From positions 1-25,304 of the IMG/VR virus record IMGVR_UViG_3300020411_004002: a stretch of 25,304 bases of DNA. One strand, written 5' to 3'. Both the position numbers and the translations under genes were made by a program. The DNA is from a virus. Each line of letters starts with the position of its first letter. The stretch's first letter is position 1. The notes below the pieces were generated by a model that saw nothing but the letters and a program-made list of their open reading frames with translations, had not been told where the DNA came from and did not search any database. Shown here piece by piece: positions 7,324-14,287 of this stretch.

Positions 7324-7344
7324 TATCTGCCGCTTGGTGTTAAA

Positions 7345-7353
7345 CTAATTATA
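7345..7353 (+). promoter_or_regulatory. Late-promoter-like box CTAATTATA
   Basis: Identical in sequence to the box at 4143. It lies 100 nt before the 588-aa gene start, giving the longest predicted leader in the window, and directly precedes ATG 7355 of a 19-aa hydrophobic mini-ORF. The overlapping TATAAATG (7350-7357) is also one base from the T4 late promoter TATAAATA. Confidence 0.4.
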
Positions 7354-7354
7354 A

Positions 7355-7414
7355 ATGAGCGCATTGGTTTATCTATATGTGCTTGGCATAATGATGGGGA
7401 TCATTGTGTCTTAA
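7355..7414 (+). CDS. Possible 19-aa hydrophobic peptide
   Basis: The frame ATG 7355 to TAA 7412-7414 encodes MSALVYLYVLGIMMGIIVS, a peptide that could span a membrane once. There is no ribosome binding site, and the promoter-like box ends only 1 nt before the ATG, so a leaderless or no translation scenario applies. Listed because the hydrophobic composition is striking, but chance is quite possible. Confidence 0.2.
   Translation: MSALVYLYVLGIMMGIIVS
7387..7408 (+). other. Leader hairpin CATAATGAT / ATCATTGTG
   Basis: Nine-base-pair inverted repeat (one T-G wobble) with a GGGG loop at 7396-7399. It is not followed by a T run, so it is unlikely to be a terminator. It lies in the predicted leader of the 588-aa gene, where it could stabilise the mRNA. 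Confidence 0.4.
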
Positions 7415-7453
7415 CCATAACTATAAAAACTATTAATTGGAGGGTTTTAAAAT

Positions 7454-9220
7454 ATGAGTTATAAATTTTTAAGAGGTAATTTATCGGGTGCCGTTGGCAA
7501 TTCTGATTTATATGTTACTGAATTAAGTGCTTCGGAGAAATTAACATTAGGTTCTGCCTACTCGTTTACTTCTGCTGGTGCTCTTACTGCTGGCGCCATC
7601 GCCGGCTCGACTGTTTCCGGTTCTGGAAACGTTTCTGTTGGTGGACAATTAACAATTAACGACTATAGCATCACTCGTGCTGGTGTTGCTACTCTTGGGG
7701 CCACATCTGTTAGCACTCTTGGTGCAAGCGGCTTAGCTAGCCTTGACGGCGGTATTAATGTTGATGACAAGTGGACTGTTTCTACTGCTGGTGCTGCTTC
7801 CGGTTCTTCTACACTTCACATCAAAGGAAATCTTCTTGCACAAGAAGGCGATTTTGCCGTAAGTGCGGGTGGTAACATTCTTTCGAATGGTACTTTAAGT
7901 GTTGATGGTTTGGCTAGCCTTGACGGTGGTATCAACGTCAATGATGCCTTTACTGTTTCTGCTGCTGGTGCAGTCGTTGCAGTGGGTGTCAGTGCTGGTG
8001 GTGCAATTTCCAATGCTACAACCATTTCTGGTTCGGGCGCCGGTTCTTTGGCCTCCCTCATTGTCGATGGCGGTGCTGGTTCGGGACAAATTGGACCATA
8101 CAGCGATCCTAACTTGCTGGTGCTAGCACCAGAAGCTTTAACTGTTAACGGTGACGTTACATTAGGTGCAGATACCGGCGATGACGTGACTATTACCGGT
8201 CGCATTGCTGCAGATATCGATCCAAAAGCTGACAACACCTATGACTTAGGTGCTGATGGATTAGAATGGAAAGATCTCTATGTAGATGGAATTGGTTACA
8301 TCGACGCCATTCGAGTCGCCGACGATAGTACCATTGGTCTCGATTCTGATACTGATTTGCTTACTTTGTCATCTGGAGTGTTAAAAGTTGCTGGTAACGT
8401 TTCTGCATCAGCCGCGATGGAAGTTGGAACTTCTTTGAGCCTTAAACAAGGAAGCGGAGTTAATGGTGGTGCTTCTAACTTTATCTTTGTTGGTAATACC
8501 GATGAAGCTGGTTTAGCATTGTACTTCCGTAATAACTCTTCGCAAATGCAAGGTGTTATTTCTATGGGTGGTACATCGGCCGCTAATCTTCGCTTAGAGG
8601 GTGATGCTGCTAAAGAAGTTGCTGCTGTTCTTGGTGACGCTGATGGTAATGCTAAATGGAGAGTCAAAGATTCTGCTGAAGCTGTCCTTTGGGAAGTCGA
8701 CTCTGACGGCGCTCTTTCGGGCTCTGGCGCGCTTCAAGCTTCAACGCTTAAAGCTAGCAACACTGTCGCTGCTGCTCCTACACTTGCTTCCGATTCGTTA
8801 GTTTGGATCGATAGTGGTGTTCTTAAGAGTCGCACCTTTAGTGCATATGCTAGTGCTATCGCTGGTACCGGTATTACCGCAACTAACGGTGTTCTTAGTG
8901 TTGACACAACTGGTGGTGACTCTGTTAGTGTGACTGATCACGGTGATGCAAATCAGGTACTTTCTGGTGGGCTCAACTTCTGTAGCGCAGGAATCACTGC
9001 CAACCGTACTTGGACACTCCCAGCATCTCCAGAAGTTGGTGATGTTGTTTATGTCAAGGGTGGTGCTGGATTAGATGATGCTAAAATCACAATTTCTCGT
9101 GCTGGTGCACAAGTTATTGACGATAGCTTAACAAGCATTGATCTTATTTCGCCTAACGCATCAGTTGGACTTGTGTTTACATCGGCTTCTGCTGGTACTT
9201 TGGGTTGGAAGATTATTTAA
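7454..9220 (+). CDS. Large fibre-type virion protein, 588 aa
   Basis: ATG 7454 follows GGAGGG at 7439-7444. The protein is Ala/Gly/Ser/Val-rich with low charge. Residues about 20-230 are short beta repeats, including GLASLDGGINV with TVS and AGA twice (7730-7795 and 7907-7972). Residues about 262-285 read KADNTYDLGADGLEWKDLYV, a motif common in phage fibre and adhesin proteins. The end (VGDVVYVKGGAGLDDAKITI and later LGWKII) is a divergent version of the beta domain at the end of the two proteins upstream. Codons are strongly biased to GGT, GCT, GTT and CTT, like the capsid gene, suggesting very high expression. It has its own promoter-like box and a strong terminator at 9247-9281, so it is probably an abundant virion protein. 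Confidence 0.85.
   Translation: MSYKFLRGNLSGAVGNSDLYVTELSASEKLTLGSAYSFTSAGALTAGAIAGSTVSGSGNVSVGGQLTINDYSITRAGVATLGATSVSTLGASGLASLDGGINVDDKWTVSTAGAASGSSTLHIKGNLLAQEGDFAVSAGGNILSNGTLSVDGLASLDGGINVNDAFTVSAAGAVVAVGVSAGGAISNATTISGSGAGSLASLIVDGGAGSGQIGPYSDPNLLVLAPEALTVNGDVTLGADTGDDVTITGRIAADIDPKADNTYDLGADGLEWKDLYVDGIGYIDAIRVADDSTIGLDSDTDLLTLSSGVLKVAGNVSASAAMEVGTSLSLKQGSGVNGGASNFIFVGNTDEAGLALYFRNNSSQMQGVISMGGTSAANLRLEGDAAKEVAAVLGDADGNAKWRVKDSAEAVLWEVDSDGALSGSGALQASTLKASNTVAAAPTLASDSLVWIDSGVLKSRTFSAYASAIAGTGITATNGVLSVDTTGGDSVSVTDHGDANQVLSGGLNFCSAGITANRTWTLPASPEVGDVVYVKGGAGLDDAKITISRAGAQVIDDSLTSIDLISPNASVGLVFTSASAGTLGWKII
7730..7795 (+). repeat. Protein-level repeat, copy 1 (588-aa protein)
   Basis: 22 codons encoding GLASLDGGINVDDKWTVS and then TAGA. 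Copy 2 is at 7907-7972, identical at 18 of 22 residues and highly similar in DNA, so it is a more recent duplication than the one in the 653-aa protein. Confidence 0.8.
7907..7972 (+). repeat. Protein-level repeat, copy 2 (588-aa protein)
   Basis: 22 codons encoding GLASLDGGINVNDAFTVS and then AAGA, matching copy 1 at 7730-7795 at a 177-nt offset. Confidence 0.8.
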
Positions 9221-9246
9221 TCTAAGAATATTTGTTCTTTTTCCTT

Positions 9247-9281
9247 GGGTGCCCCTCCTTGTGGGGGGCATCCTTTTTTTT
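9247..9281 (+). terminator. Intrinsic terminator after 588-aa gene
   Basis: Stem GGGTGCCCC (9247-9255) pairs with GGGGCATCC (9265-9273), nine pairs including one G-U. The loop is 9 nt, and a run of eight T follows at 9274-9281. Confidence 0.9.
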
Positions 9282-9284
9282 ATA

Positions 9285-9293
9285 CTATTTACT
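9285..9293 (+). promoter_or_regulatory. Late-promoter-like box CTATTTACT
   Basis: Member of the ACTANTTAWW family with one deviation (C at position 8). It sits right after the terminator T run and only 3 nt before the Smr gene ATG, so a transcript from it would be leaderless or nearly so. Confidence 0.35.
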
Positions 9294-9296
9294 ATC

Positions 9297-9515
9297 ATGA
9301 CAACTTTAGATTTACATGGATTATATCATTCGGCCGTTGAACGAAAGGTAGAGAATTTTATTTTATTAAACGACACACCTATGAGAATTATAACTGGCAA
9401 TTCCCCGCGTATGCAAAAAATAGTAAAACACATTGCACACAGACATAATTTTAAATGCCACTACGAAAGTGATTATAATTTAGGAAGTTTAATAATCTTA
9501 AATAACCTACAATAA
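9297..9515 (+). CDS. Standalone Smr-domain protein, 72 aa
   Basis: Residues 4-8 are LDLHG, the signature opening of the Smr domain. A helix follows (SAVERKVENFILLN), then a strand-turn MRIITGNSPRM (29-39) in the place of the usual HGKG/TGxG loop, a helix, and a final strand (GSLIIL). Length fits a single minimal Smr domain with no MutS2 part. Smr domains are known as nucleases acting on RNA or DNA; SmrB in E. coli cuts mRNA at collided ribosomes. ATG 9297 is chosen because LDLHG must be near the N-terminus. The frame is open upstream to at least 9138 through the terminator, which cannot be coding. There is no Shine-Dalgarno. The function in this phage is unknown. Confidence 0.75.
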   Translation: MTTLDLHGLYHSAVERKVENFILLNDTPMRIITGNSPRMQKIVKHIAHRHNFKCHYESDYNLGSLIILNNLQ

Positions 9516-9516
9516 T

Positions 9517-9525
9517 CTATTTATA
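9517..9525 (+). promoter_or_regulatory. Late-promoter-like box CTATTTATA
   Basis: Consensus member of the box family, immediately after the Smr stop codon and 17 nt before the next ATG. The only member preceded by T rather than A. Its reverse complement contains TATAAATA, the T4 late promoter, but no gene lies in that direction. Confidence 0.45.
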
Positions 9526-9541
9526 CTGAAAGAGGAAAAAC

Positions 9542-10414
9542 ATGGCTTATAACAAAGATGCGCATCGAGCAGATATTACGCAACAAACAATTAATGATTT
9601 GCAAAAATCAATTGACGACTTAAGAAATGAGTTGGAGGAATCTAAGAACAAAATCAGAGAGTTGTTAGCCGGCAACGGCGCACCATTAGAGAACATTCCG
9701 GCCACTAATTTAACTGGAGAACTTCCGCTTGAAGTCCTGCCTGTAAGAAATGACAGTGGGTTGTGTACTTTAGGGGGAGAACTTAGTCTAAGCCCACGTC
9801 ATGTAAAAAGACTTTCAGAAAAAGGACAAACTATTTCTCAAGATGATGTTGTACTTTTATATGATTCTTCTCGCGAAGAGATTCGTCAAGTTAATTTAAT
9901 GGAGTTGTATAAGCAGTTTATTCATTTGCAAATACCTCACGCCGCCGGCCATGGCGGACACATTCAAATCAAAGGCGGCGCCGATTTTACATCAACTCCT
10001 GACTTAAAATATGACGCATCGCGAAAAACATTTGTAATTAATAGTTTAACTGAGACTCAAAATCTAAAAGTAAAAGGCTCGTTTCAAACAAATATCTCTA
10101 AAATTGAAAATGATTATGTAGTTGAAGCAAGCGATCATACGTTAATTATTGATACAACTGAAAAAGATGTAACAGTGACGCTTCCTCGACCATCGTTATG
10201 TGAAGGGCGTTTAATAATTATTAAAAAAGCTAGCGATTTAAACCAGATAGCTCTTAATTGTGTCAATGCAAAAATTGACAACAAAGAGATTCAAATTCTT
10301 AAAGATGAAAATTCATATATAACAGTTCAAAGCGATTCTCATAACTGGTGGGTCGTGAATAAAGTAAGCGACACATCTGATTGGTGGATTAGTAAGAAAA
10401 CTCAACCACAATAA
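9542..10414 (+). CDS. Coiled-coil fibre-type virion protein, 290 aa
   Basis: ATG 9542 has AGAGGAAA just upstream (9531-9538). Residues about 12-45 form a heptad-patterned coiled coil (INDLQKSIDDLRNELEES), a likely trimerisation or anchoring stem. Then come IPATNLTGELPLEVLPVRND and a middle domain (QDDVVLLYDSSREEIRQVNL). The final 90 residues are the beta domain shared in this block: VTVTLPRPSLCEGRLIIIKK, KIDNKE, and a Trp-rich end (HNWWVVNK, DWWISKK). The charged, AT-rich codon use differs from the 588-aa protein. Head fibre or tail fibre placement cannot be resolved. Confidence 0.82.
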   Translation: MAYNKDAHRADITQQTINDLQKSIDDLRNELEESKNKIRELLAGNGAPLENIPATNLTGELPLEVLPVRNDSGLCTLGGELSLSPRHVKRLSEKGQTISQDDVVLLYDSSREEIRQVNLMELYKQFIHLQIPHAAGHGGHIQIKGGADFTSTPDLKYDASRKTFVINSLTETQNLKVKGSFQTNISKIENDYVVEASDHTLIIDTTEKDVTVTLPRPSLCEGRLIIIKKASDLNQIALNCVNAKIDNKEIQILKDENSYITVQSDSHNWWVVNKVSDTSDWWISKKTQPQ

Positions 10415-10437
10415 TAGTCGTTTTCGTTTTAACAGCA

Positions 10438-10446
10438 CTATTTATT
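10438..10446 (+). promoter_or_regulatory. Late-promoter-like box CTATTTATT
   Basis: Located in the 61-nt gap before the scaffold gene, 29 nt from its ATG and upstream of the AGGAG at 10464-10468. It would start a scaffold-capsid transcript, since the gap before the capsid gene lacks a box. Confidence 0.45.
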
Positions 10447-10475
10447 TTGAATTACTGTCATTTAGGAGCATATGA

Positions 10476-11735
10476 ATGTCTAATCTGTTGAACGAAGCTA
10501 TTGTCGATGCTAAGGCATTGCGCGAAGCAGCCTTAAGAAACGCCGAAGCTGCAGTTGTGGACAAGTATTCACAAGAAGTACAGACTACACTAGAAAAACT
10601 ATTAGAGCAAGAAGAGGAGTTAGGCGCCGATCTCGGTGGAGATTTAGGATCGCCGACCGAAGAACCTCTTGATGTTGCGGGAGAGGGAGAAGAAGCTCTT
10701 GAAGACGATTTATCGGACGATGTTCCTTATTCAGCCGCGAATGATATTGGTGGCGAGGATAGCACAGGACTGCGTGACGCCCCTGTTAGTGGTGACACTG
10801 TGGAACTTACAATTGATGTTGACGCTCTCCAAGAGGCAGTTCGCGAACTTGAGCAATCCATTGAAGAAGGTGAAGAAATCAACGTCAACGAAGAAGACTT
10901 GATGGAACTAATTGCATCCGAATTAGCTGAAGCAGCAGAATTGGTCGATGCCGATACTGCCGGAGAAGCTAGCGCTGCTGAATCAGAAGCAGAAGAGGAT
11001 GAATTCGAAGCCTCCGGTGAAGGCGGAGAAGGTCCGGTTTCCGAAAAGAAAGGTGACAAGGGCCCATATGCTGGCGGAGCGCGACACAAAGCCGGCGTCG
11101 ACGACGATGGTGACGGTGTTCCCGATGGCGGAGACAAAGACAAAGATGATCCAGAAATCCAAGAAGAAGATATCGATTTTCTTGTAGATGAAATCGTCGA
11201 AAGATTAACAGTAGATATGGGTGCAACTTTATCAGGTTGGGCCGGACGCTCTTCTGAAAGTCAGAAGTATGAGATGGAGCGCGAAATGGCGCATCGTCGG
11301 AGCACTGATGTTGAAGAAGAGATACAGACTTTAAAGAAAGCTTATGAAGAGTTAGTTTTCGAAAATAAACAACTCAATAAGTCTCTTGAAAACCATAAGC
11401 AAGTAGTTGGTAGCTTAGAGCAAACCTTACAAGAGGTTAATCTTTCCAACGCACGCTTGCTTTACACGAACCGTGTTTTGGGAAATGCCTCCCTAAATGA
11501 GCGGCAAAAAACTAAAATTGCCGATGCTATTTCACAAGCTGGTTCTGTCACAGAAGCGAAGACAATCTATCAAACGCTTGAAAGCGCAGTGCCGGCCGCA
11601 CCTAAGCGGTCTACTCAATCACTGAGCGAAGCAATTAGACGTCCTAGTACCTCTGTGATTCGTGCTTCCCGTAAGGAGAGCACTTCATCGGATCCGTTTT
11701 CGGATAGGATGAAAAAACTAGCAGGTATCGAATGA
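10476..11735 (+). CDS. 22: Prohead core scaffolding protein (gp22-like)
   Basis: The product is 419 aa. It forms the temporary core inside the prohead and is degraded by the gp21 protease. Residues 1-45 are helical. Residues 45-190 are extremely acidic low complexity, with GADLGGDLG at 50-58 echoing the portal tail. Residues 208-225 hold an Asp-rich D-x-D-G-D-G-x-x-D motif like calcium-binding thrombospondin type 3 or dockerin loops. Residues 278-322 form a coiled coil. Residues 328-372 (LLYTNRVLGNASLNERQKTK, then AKTIYQTLES) are the part I recognise from marine T4-like gp22 proteins. It lies directly before the capsid gene, as in T4. T4 gp22 is shorter (269 aa); the extra length is the acidic region. 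Start ATG 10476 has AGGAG at 10464-10468. Confidence 0.85.
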   Translation: MSNLLNEAIVDAKALREAALRNAEAAVVDKYSQEVQTTLEKLLEQEEELGADLGGDLGSPTEEPLDVAGEGEEALEDDLSDDVPYSAANDIGGEDSTGLRDAPVSGDTVELTIDVDALQEAVRELEQSIEEGEEINVNEEDLMELIASELAEAAELVDADTAGEASAAESEAEEDEFEASGEGGEGPVSEKKGDKGPYAGGARHKAGVDDDGDGVPDGGDKDKDDPEIQEEDIDFLVDEIVERLTVDMGATLSGWAGRSSESQKYEMEREMAHRRSTDVEEEIQTLKKAYEELVFENKQLNKSLENHKQVVGSLEQTLQEVNLSNARLLYTNRVLGNASLNERQKTKIADAISQAGSVTEAKTIYQTLESAVPAAPKRSTQSLSEAIRRPSTSVIRASRKESTSSDPFSDRMKKLAGIE

Positions 11736-11779
11736 TGCCAAATACAAATACAAAAAATACATATGGAGGTATATAAATT

Positions 11780-13597
11780 ATGGCTAGTATTATTGAAAGA
11801 TTGACCGAAGGCGTTGTCAATCGTGATATGAGAGCCGAGGGTCATGCCTTACTGAGTAAGTGGGAGCGCACAGGTCTTTTAGAAGGTCTTACCGATTCCC
11901 GTCAGAAGACATCGATGGCTCGTCTCTTGGAAAATCAAGCCAAGGAATTACTTCGTGAGAGCAGCACAATGGCTGGTGGTGATGTTGAGGGCTTTGCAGC
12001 CGTCGCGTTCCCCATCGTGCGCCGTGTTTTCGCAGGACTGATTGCAAACGATCTCGTTTCCGTTCAGCCCATGAGTCTGCCTAGCGGTCTCATCTTCTTC
12101 CTTGACTTTACATTCTCTTCGGAGATTGGTGAGAGCGGTACATTAAGTGAGCGTTTTGGTAACGTTTCTGGTTCGTCCATTTACGGTACTGACAAAGTTG
12201 GTAAGGGAATTGTGGATGGTGTTAACCTTGTGAGCGATAATGCGGCTGACCTTTCTGGTCCGCGCACTGTCGGCGCACGTGGTTATGCGTACGCATCTCC
12301 TACTGGCTCTGTTACGGTTGTTGATTCTTCTTATGCACTTAAGGGGCAATTTAACCTTGACGGAACTTATGAGTTGGCAGACGGCACAAGCGGTGATAAG
12401 CTGATCCAATATGATCCAGACTTGCTTGCTCTTTCCGGTAGCGGATATAAGGTAATTATCGTAGACATTGCTAAGTCTGTATTCGAGAGCATTAGTAACG
12501 TCGGTGATGCAGACTTTGACAACATGGCCGCTTTCCAGTGCAGCATTGCAAATCTTGGATTAGCGCTTTCTGGTACCCTTGCAGGTTCGGGCTCTAACGA
12601 GTACCAACTTGTACGTCGTCTCACTGACGTCGTTAGTGCTACAGAATCAGCTCAGTCGGTTGAAAGTGTTCGAGCAACAGTTGTTGCATTGTCGGCCGCT
12701 TGTGGTGTCGTTGTCGAGAAGGGTAACATGACCTGGGAAGTTCCTGTTAAGGATGACTTCGCAGCAGGTGGCGCTCTTGGCTCGGTTGTTGGTCAAACTG
12801 AGTGGGGTCTTGAAAATCAAGCACTCATTCCTGAGATCGACATTAAGGTCGACAGCATTGCTGTTACCGCACAAACCAAGAAGCTTAAGGCTAAGTGGAC
12901 TCCGGAGTTAGGACAAGATCTTAACGCCTACCACAACCTTGATGCCGAGGTTGAGCTTACCAGCATTCTCTCTGAGCAAGTTGCTCTTGAGATTGACCGC
13001 GAGATCCTTGCTGACCTCGTTGTCGGTGCAACAGCCGGTACTTATTACTGGTCTCGTTCCCCCGGTCTGTTCGTGGATCGCACTAGTGGAGCCGAAATCG
13101 GCGCTTCCGCTAAGGCCCCCGACTTCACCGGTACTGTGAGCGAGTGGTATGAGACACTTGCTGAGACCATCAATGATGTGTCTGCACAAATCCACCGTAA
13201 GACTCTACGTGGTGGAGCTAATTTCATCGTCTGCGGACCTGAAATTGCTAACATCCTTGAGTTCACCGCTGGGTTCCGTGCTTCTGTCACAGCAGATGAT
13301 GATCGCGGTAGCGTTGGCGCTGTCAAGGTTGGATCGCTTTCCAAGAAGTTTGATGTCATTGTTGACCCCTACTTCTTGCGTAATGTGGTTCTCGTTGGTC
13401 GTCGCGGCTCCTCTTTCCTTGAAAGCGGATATGTGTACGCACCTTACGTACCCCTGCAGACCACACCAACCATCTTTGGACCAGAGGACTTCGTGCCCCG
13501 TAAGGGCGTGATGACTCGCTATGCCAAGCAGATGGTTCGTCCAGATATGTACGGTCTTGTTATCGTGCGAGGACTCCTTGGTGAGAGCGGCGGTTGA
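11780..13597 (+). CDS. 23: Major capsid protein (gp23-like)
   Basis: The product is 605 aa (T4 gp23, 521 aa). The N-terminus MASIIERLTEGVV is followed by ENQAKELLRESSTMAGGD, then GFAAVAFPIVRRVFAGLIAN and VSVQPMSLPSGLIFFLDFTF, the hallmark of T4-type capsids. A second conserved block covers residues about 350-410 (IPEIDIKVDSIAVTAQTKKL, ELGQDLNAYHNLDAEVELTS). Residues about 115-335 are more variable and probably hold the insertion domain. L-R-E at 58-60 fits the (I/L)-x-E maturation site near where T4 gp23 loses its first 65 residues; L-T-E at 8-10 and L-L-E at 33-35 are other options. GGAGGT at 11765-11770 is a strong ribosome binding site. Codons are biased to GTT, GGT, CGT and AAG, fitting very high expression. 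A strong terminator follows. Confidence 0.96.
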   Translation: MASIIERLTEGVVNRDMRAEGHALLSKWERTGLLEGLTDSRQKTSMARLLENQAKELLRESSTMAGGDVEGFAAVAFPIVRRVFAGLIANDLVSVQPMSLPSGLIFFLDFTFSSEIGESGTLSERFGNVSGSSIYGTDKVGKGIVDGVNLVSDNAADLSGPRTVGARGYAYASPTGSVTVVDSSYALKGQFNLDGTYELADGTSGDKLIQYDPDLLALSGSGYKVIIVDIAKSVFESISNVGDADFDNMAAFQCSIANLGLALSGTLAGSGSNEYQLVRRLTDVVSATESAQSVESVRATVVALSAACGVVVEKGNMTWEVPVKDDFAAGGALGSVVGQTEWGLENQALIPEIDIKVDSIAVTAQTKKLKAKWTPELGQDLNAYHNLDAEVELTSILSEQVALEIDREILADLVVGATAGTYYWSRSPGLFVDRTSGAEIGASAKAPDFTGTVSEWYETLAETINDVSAQIHRKTLRGGANFIVCGPEIANILEFTAGFRASVTADDDRGSVGAVKVGSLSKKFDVIVDPYFLRNVVLVGRRGSSFLESGYVYAPYVPLQTTPTIFGPEDFVPRKGVMTRYAKQMVRPDMYGLVIVRGLLGESGG

Positions 13598-13626
13598 TAA
13601 TAATCAACTTTAATCAATAAAACATT

Positions 13627-13655
13627 AAGCCCCCATCGAAAGATGGGGGCTTTTT
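13627..13655 (+). terminator. Intrinsic terminator after capsid gene
   Basis: Perfect 11-bp stem AAGCCCCCATC (13627-13637) with GATGGGGGCTT (13642-13652), GAAA tetraloop, then TTTTT ending at 13655. Confidence 0.95.
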
Positions 13656-13668
13656 ACTATGTAAGATA

Positions 13669-13677
13669 CTACTTAAA
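13669..13677 (+). promoter_or_regulatory. Late-promoter-like box CTACTTAAA
   Basis: Lies 14 nt after the capsid terminator and 41 nt before the next ATG, the expected place for a new transcription start. Confidence 0.4.
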
Positions 13678-13718
13678 ACTGACTAGGTAAAGTCCATAGA
13701 AAACAAGGAGAGCACATT

Positions 13719-14192
13719 ATGGCGGTAACACCAAATTTAGCACGACTTAAAAAGTTGATGGCTGAAATTACAACAGATATAGCAATGACAGGGGCTCGGT
13801 TGAATGGGCTTGAACAACAGACAATTAGTCTGACCGGTGCAGGAGCAACAAAACAACTAGAAGCATCTGATTCTGGATGTGTGGTGTTTATGGGTGGTTC
13901 TGATCCGTCTACTTTGACCTTACCGGCCGTAGCAGATGGATTAAGATTTACTGTATATGTTACAAGTGCACAAATACACATCATTCAGGCAAAATCAAAC
14001 GTGATGCAAGGCAACTATCGTCACAATTCGGCAACAACTACCATGACACGTGTTGCTATCGCTAACAAGGGCAAGCTAACGCTTCATTCTTCTGGTAGAG
14101 CAATTGGTGATCGTCTTGAGTTTTGGTGCGATGGCACTAATTGGTATGTTGATGGAATTGTCAACAATGCACTGACTCAAGGTACAGTTTAA
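13719..14192 (+). CDS. Small fibre-type or decoration virion protein, 157 aa
   Basis: ATG 13719 has AAGGAG at 13705-13710. Residues 1-35 are helical (LARLKKLMAEITTDIAMTGA), probably an anchoring stem. The rest is beta-rich: CVVFMGGSDPSTLTLPAVAD, RFTVYVTSAQIHIIQAK, and RLEFWCDGTNWYVDGIVNN. The T-L-P...G-x-x-x-x-V and final D-G-T-N-W-Y-V pattern matches the C-terminal beta domain of the proteins at 4591-10414, so this is a minimal version of that domain on a short stem. It has its own box and terminator and follows the capsid gene, so an abundant capsid-surface protein is possible. No family name can be given. Confidence 0.8.
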   Translation: MAVTPNLARLKKLMAEITTDIAMTGARLNGLEQQTISLTGAGATKQLEASDSGCVVFMGGSDPSTLTLPAVADGLRFTVYVTSAQIHIIQAKSNVMQGNYRHNSATTTMTRVAIANKGKLTLHSSGRAIGDRLEFWCDGTNWYVDGIVNNALTQGTV

Positions 14193-14219
14193 TAATCAGT
14201 GTTAAATGTTTTAACCTTA

Positions 14220-14246
14220 GCCCCTTTCCTTTTGGACGGGGGTTTT
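14220..14246 (+). terminator. Probable intrinsic terminator
   Basis: Imperfect hairpin: CCCC (14221-14224) pairs with GGGG (14238-14241), and inner TCC (14227-14229) with GGA (14234-14236) around a TTTT loop. It is followed by TTTTGTTT. Confidence 0.6.
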
Positions 14247-14259
14247 GTTTATGTATTCA

Positions 14260-14268
14260 CTACTTATA
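14260..14268 (+). promoter_or_regulatory. Late-promoter-like box CTACTTATA
   Basis: 20 nt before the next ATG and after the terminator at 14220-14246. The GGGAG at 14274-14278 would be at the very 5' end of the transcript. Confidence 0.42.
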
Positions 14269-14287
14269 ATAGCGGGAGTTTATAACA

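Noticed and set aside
9138-9296. N-terminal extension of the Smr protein
   Set aside because: The frame is open upstream but passes through the end of the 588-aa gene and the terminator hairpin. The Smr signature belongs near the N-terminus, so ATG 9297 is the start.
9517-9525. Minus-strand T4 late promoter TATAAATA at 9517-9525 and 21850-21858
   Set aside because: The match is exact on the minus strand, but no gene runs that way. The other eight boxes fit only the forward consensus, so forward promoters are more likely. Kept as an alternative only.
10969-11226. His/Leu/Arg-rich minus-strand frame within the scaffold gene
   Set aside because: The complement of Glu/Asp/Gly codons yields such residues. 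No start signal and no family resemblance.
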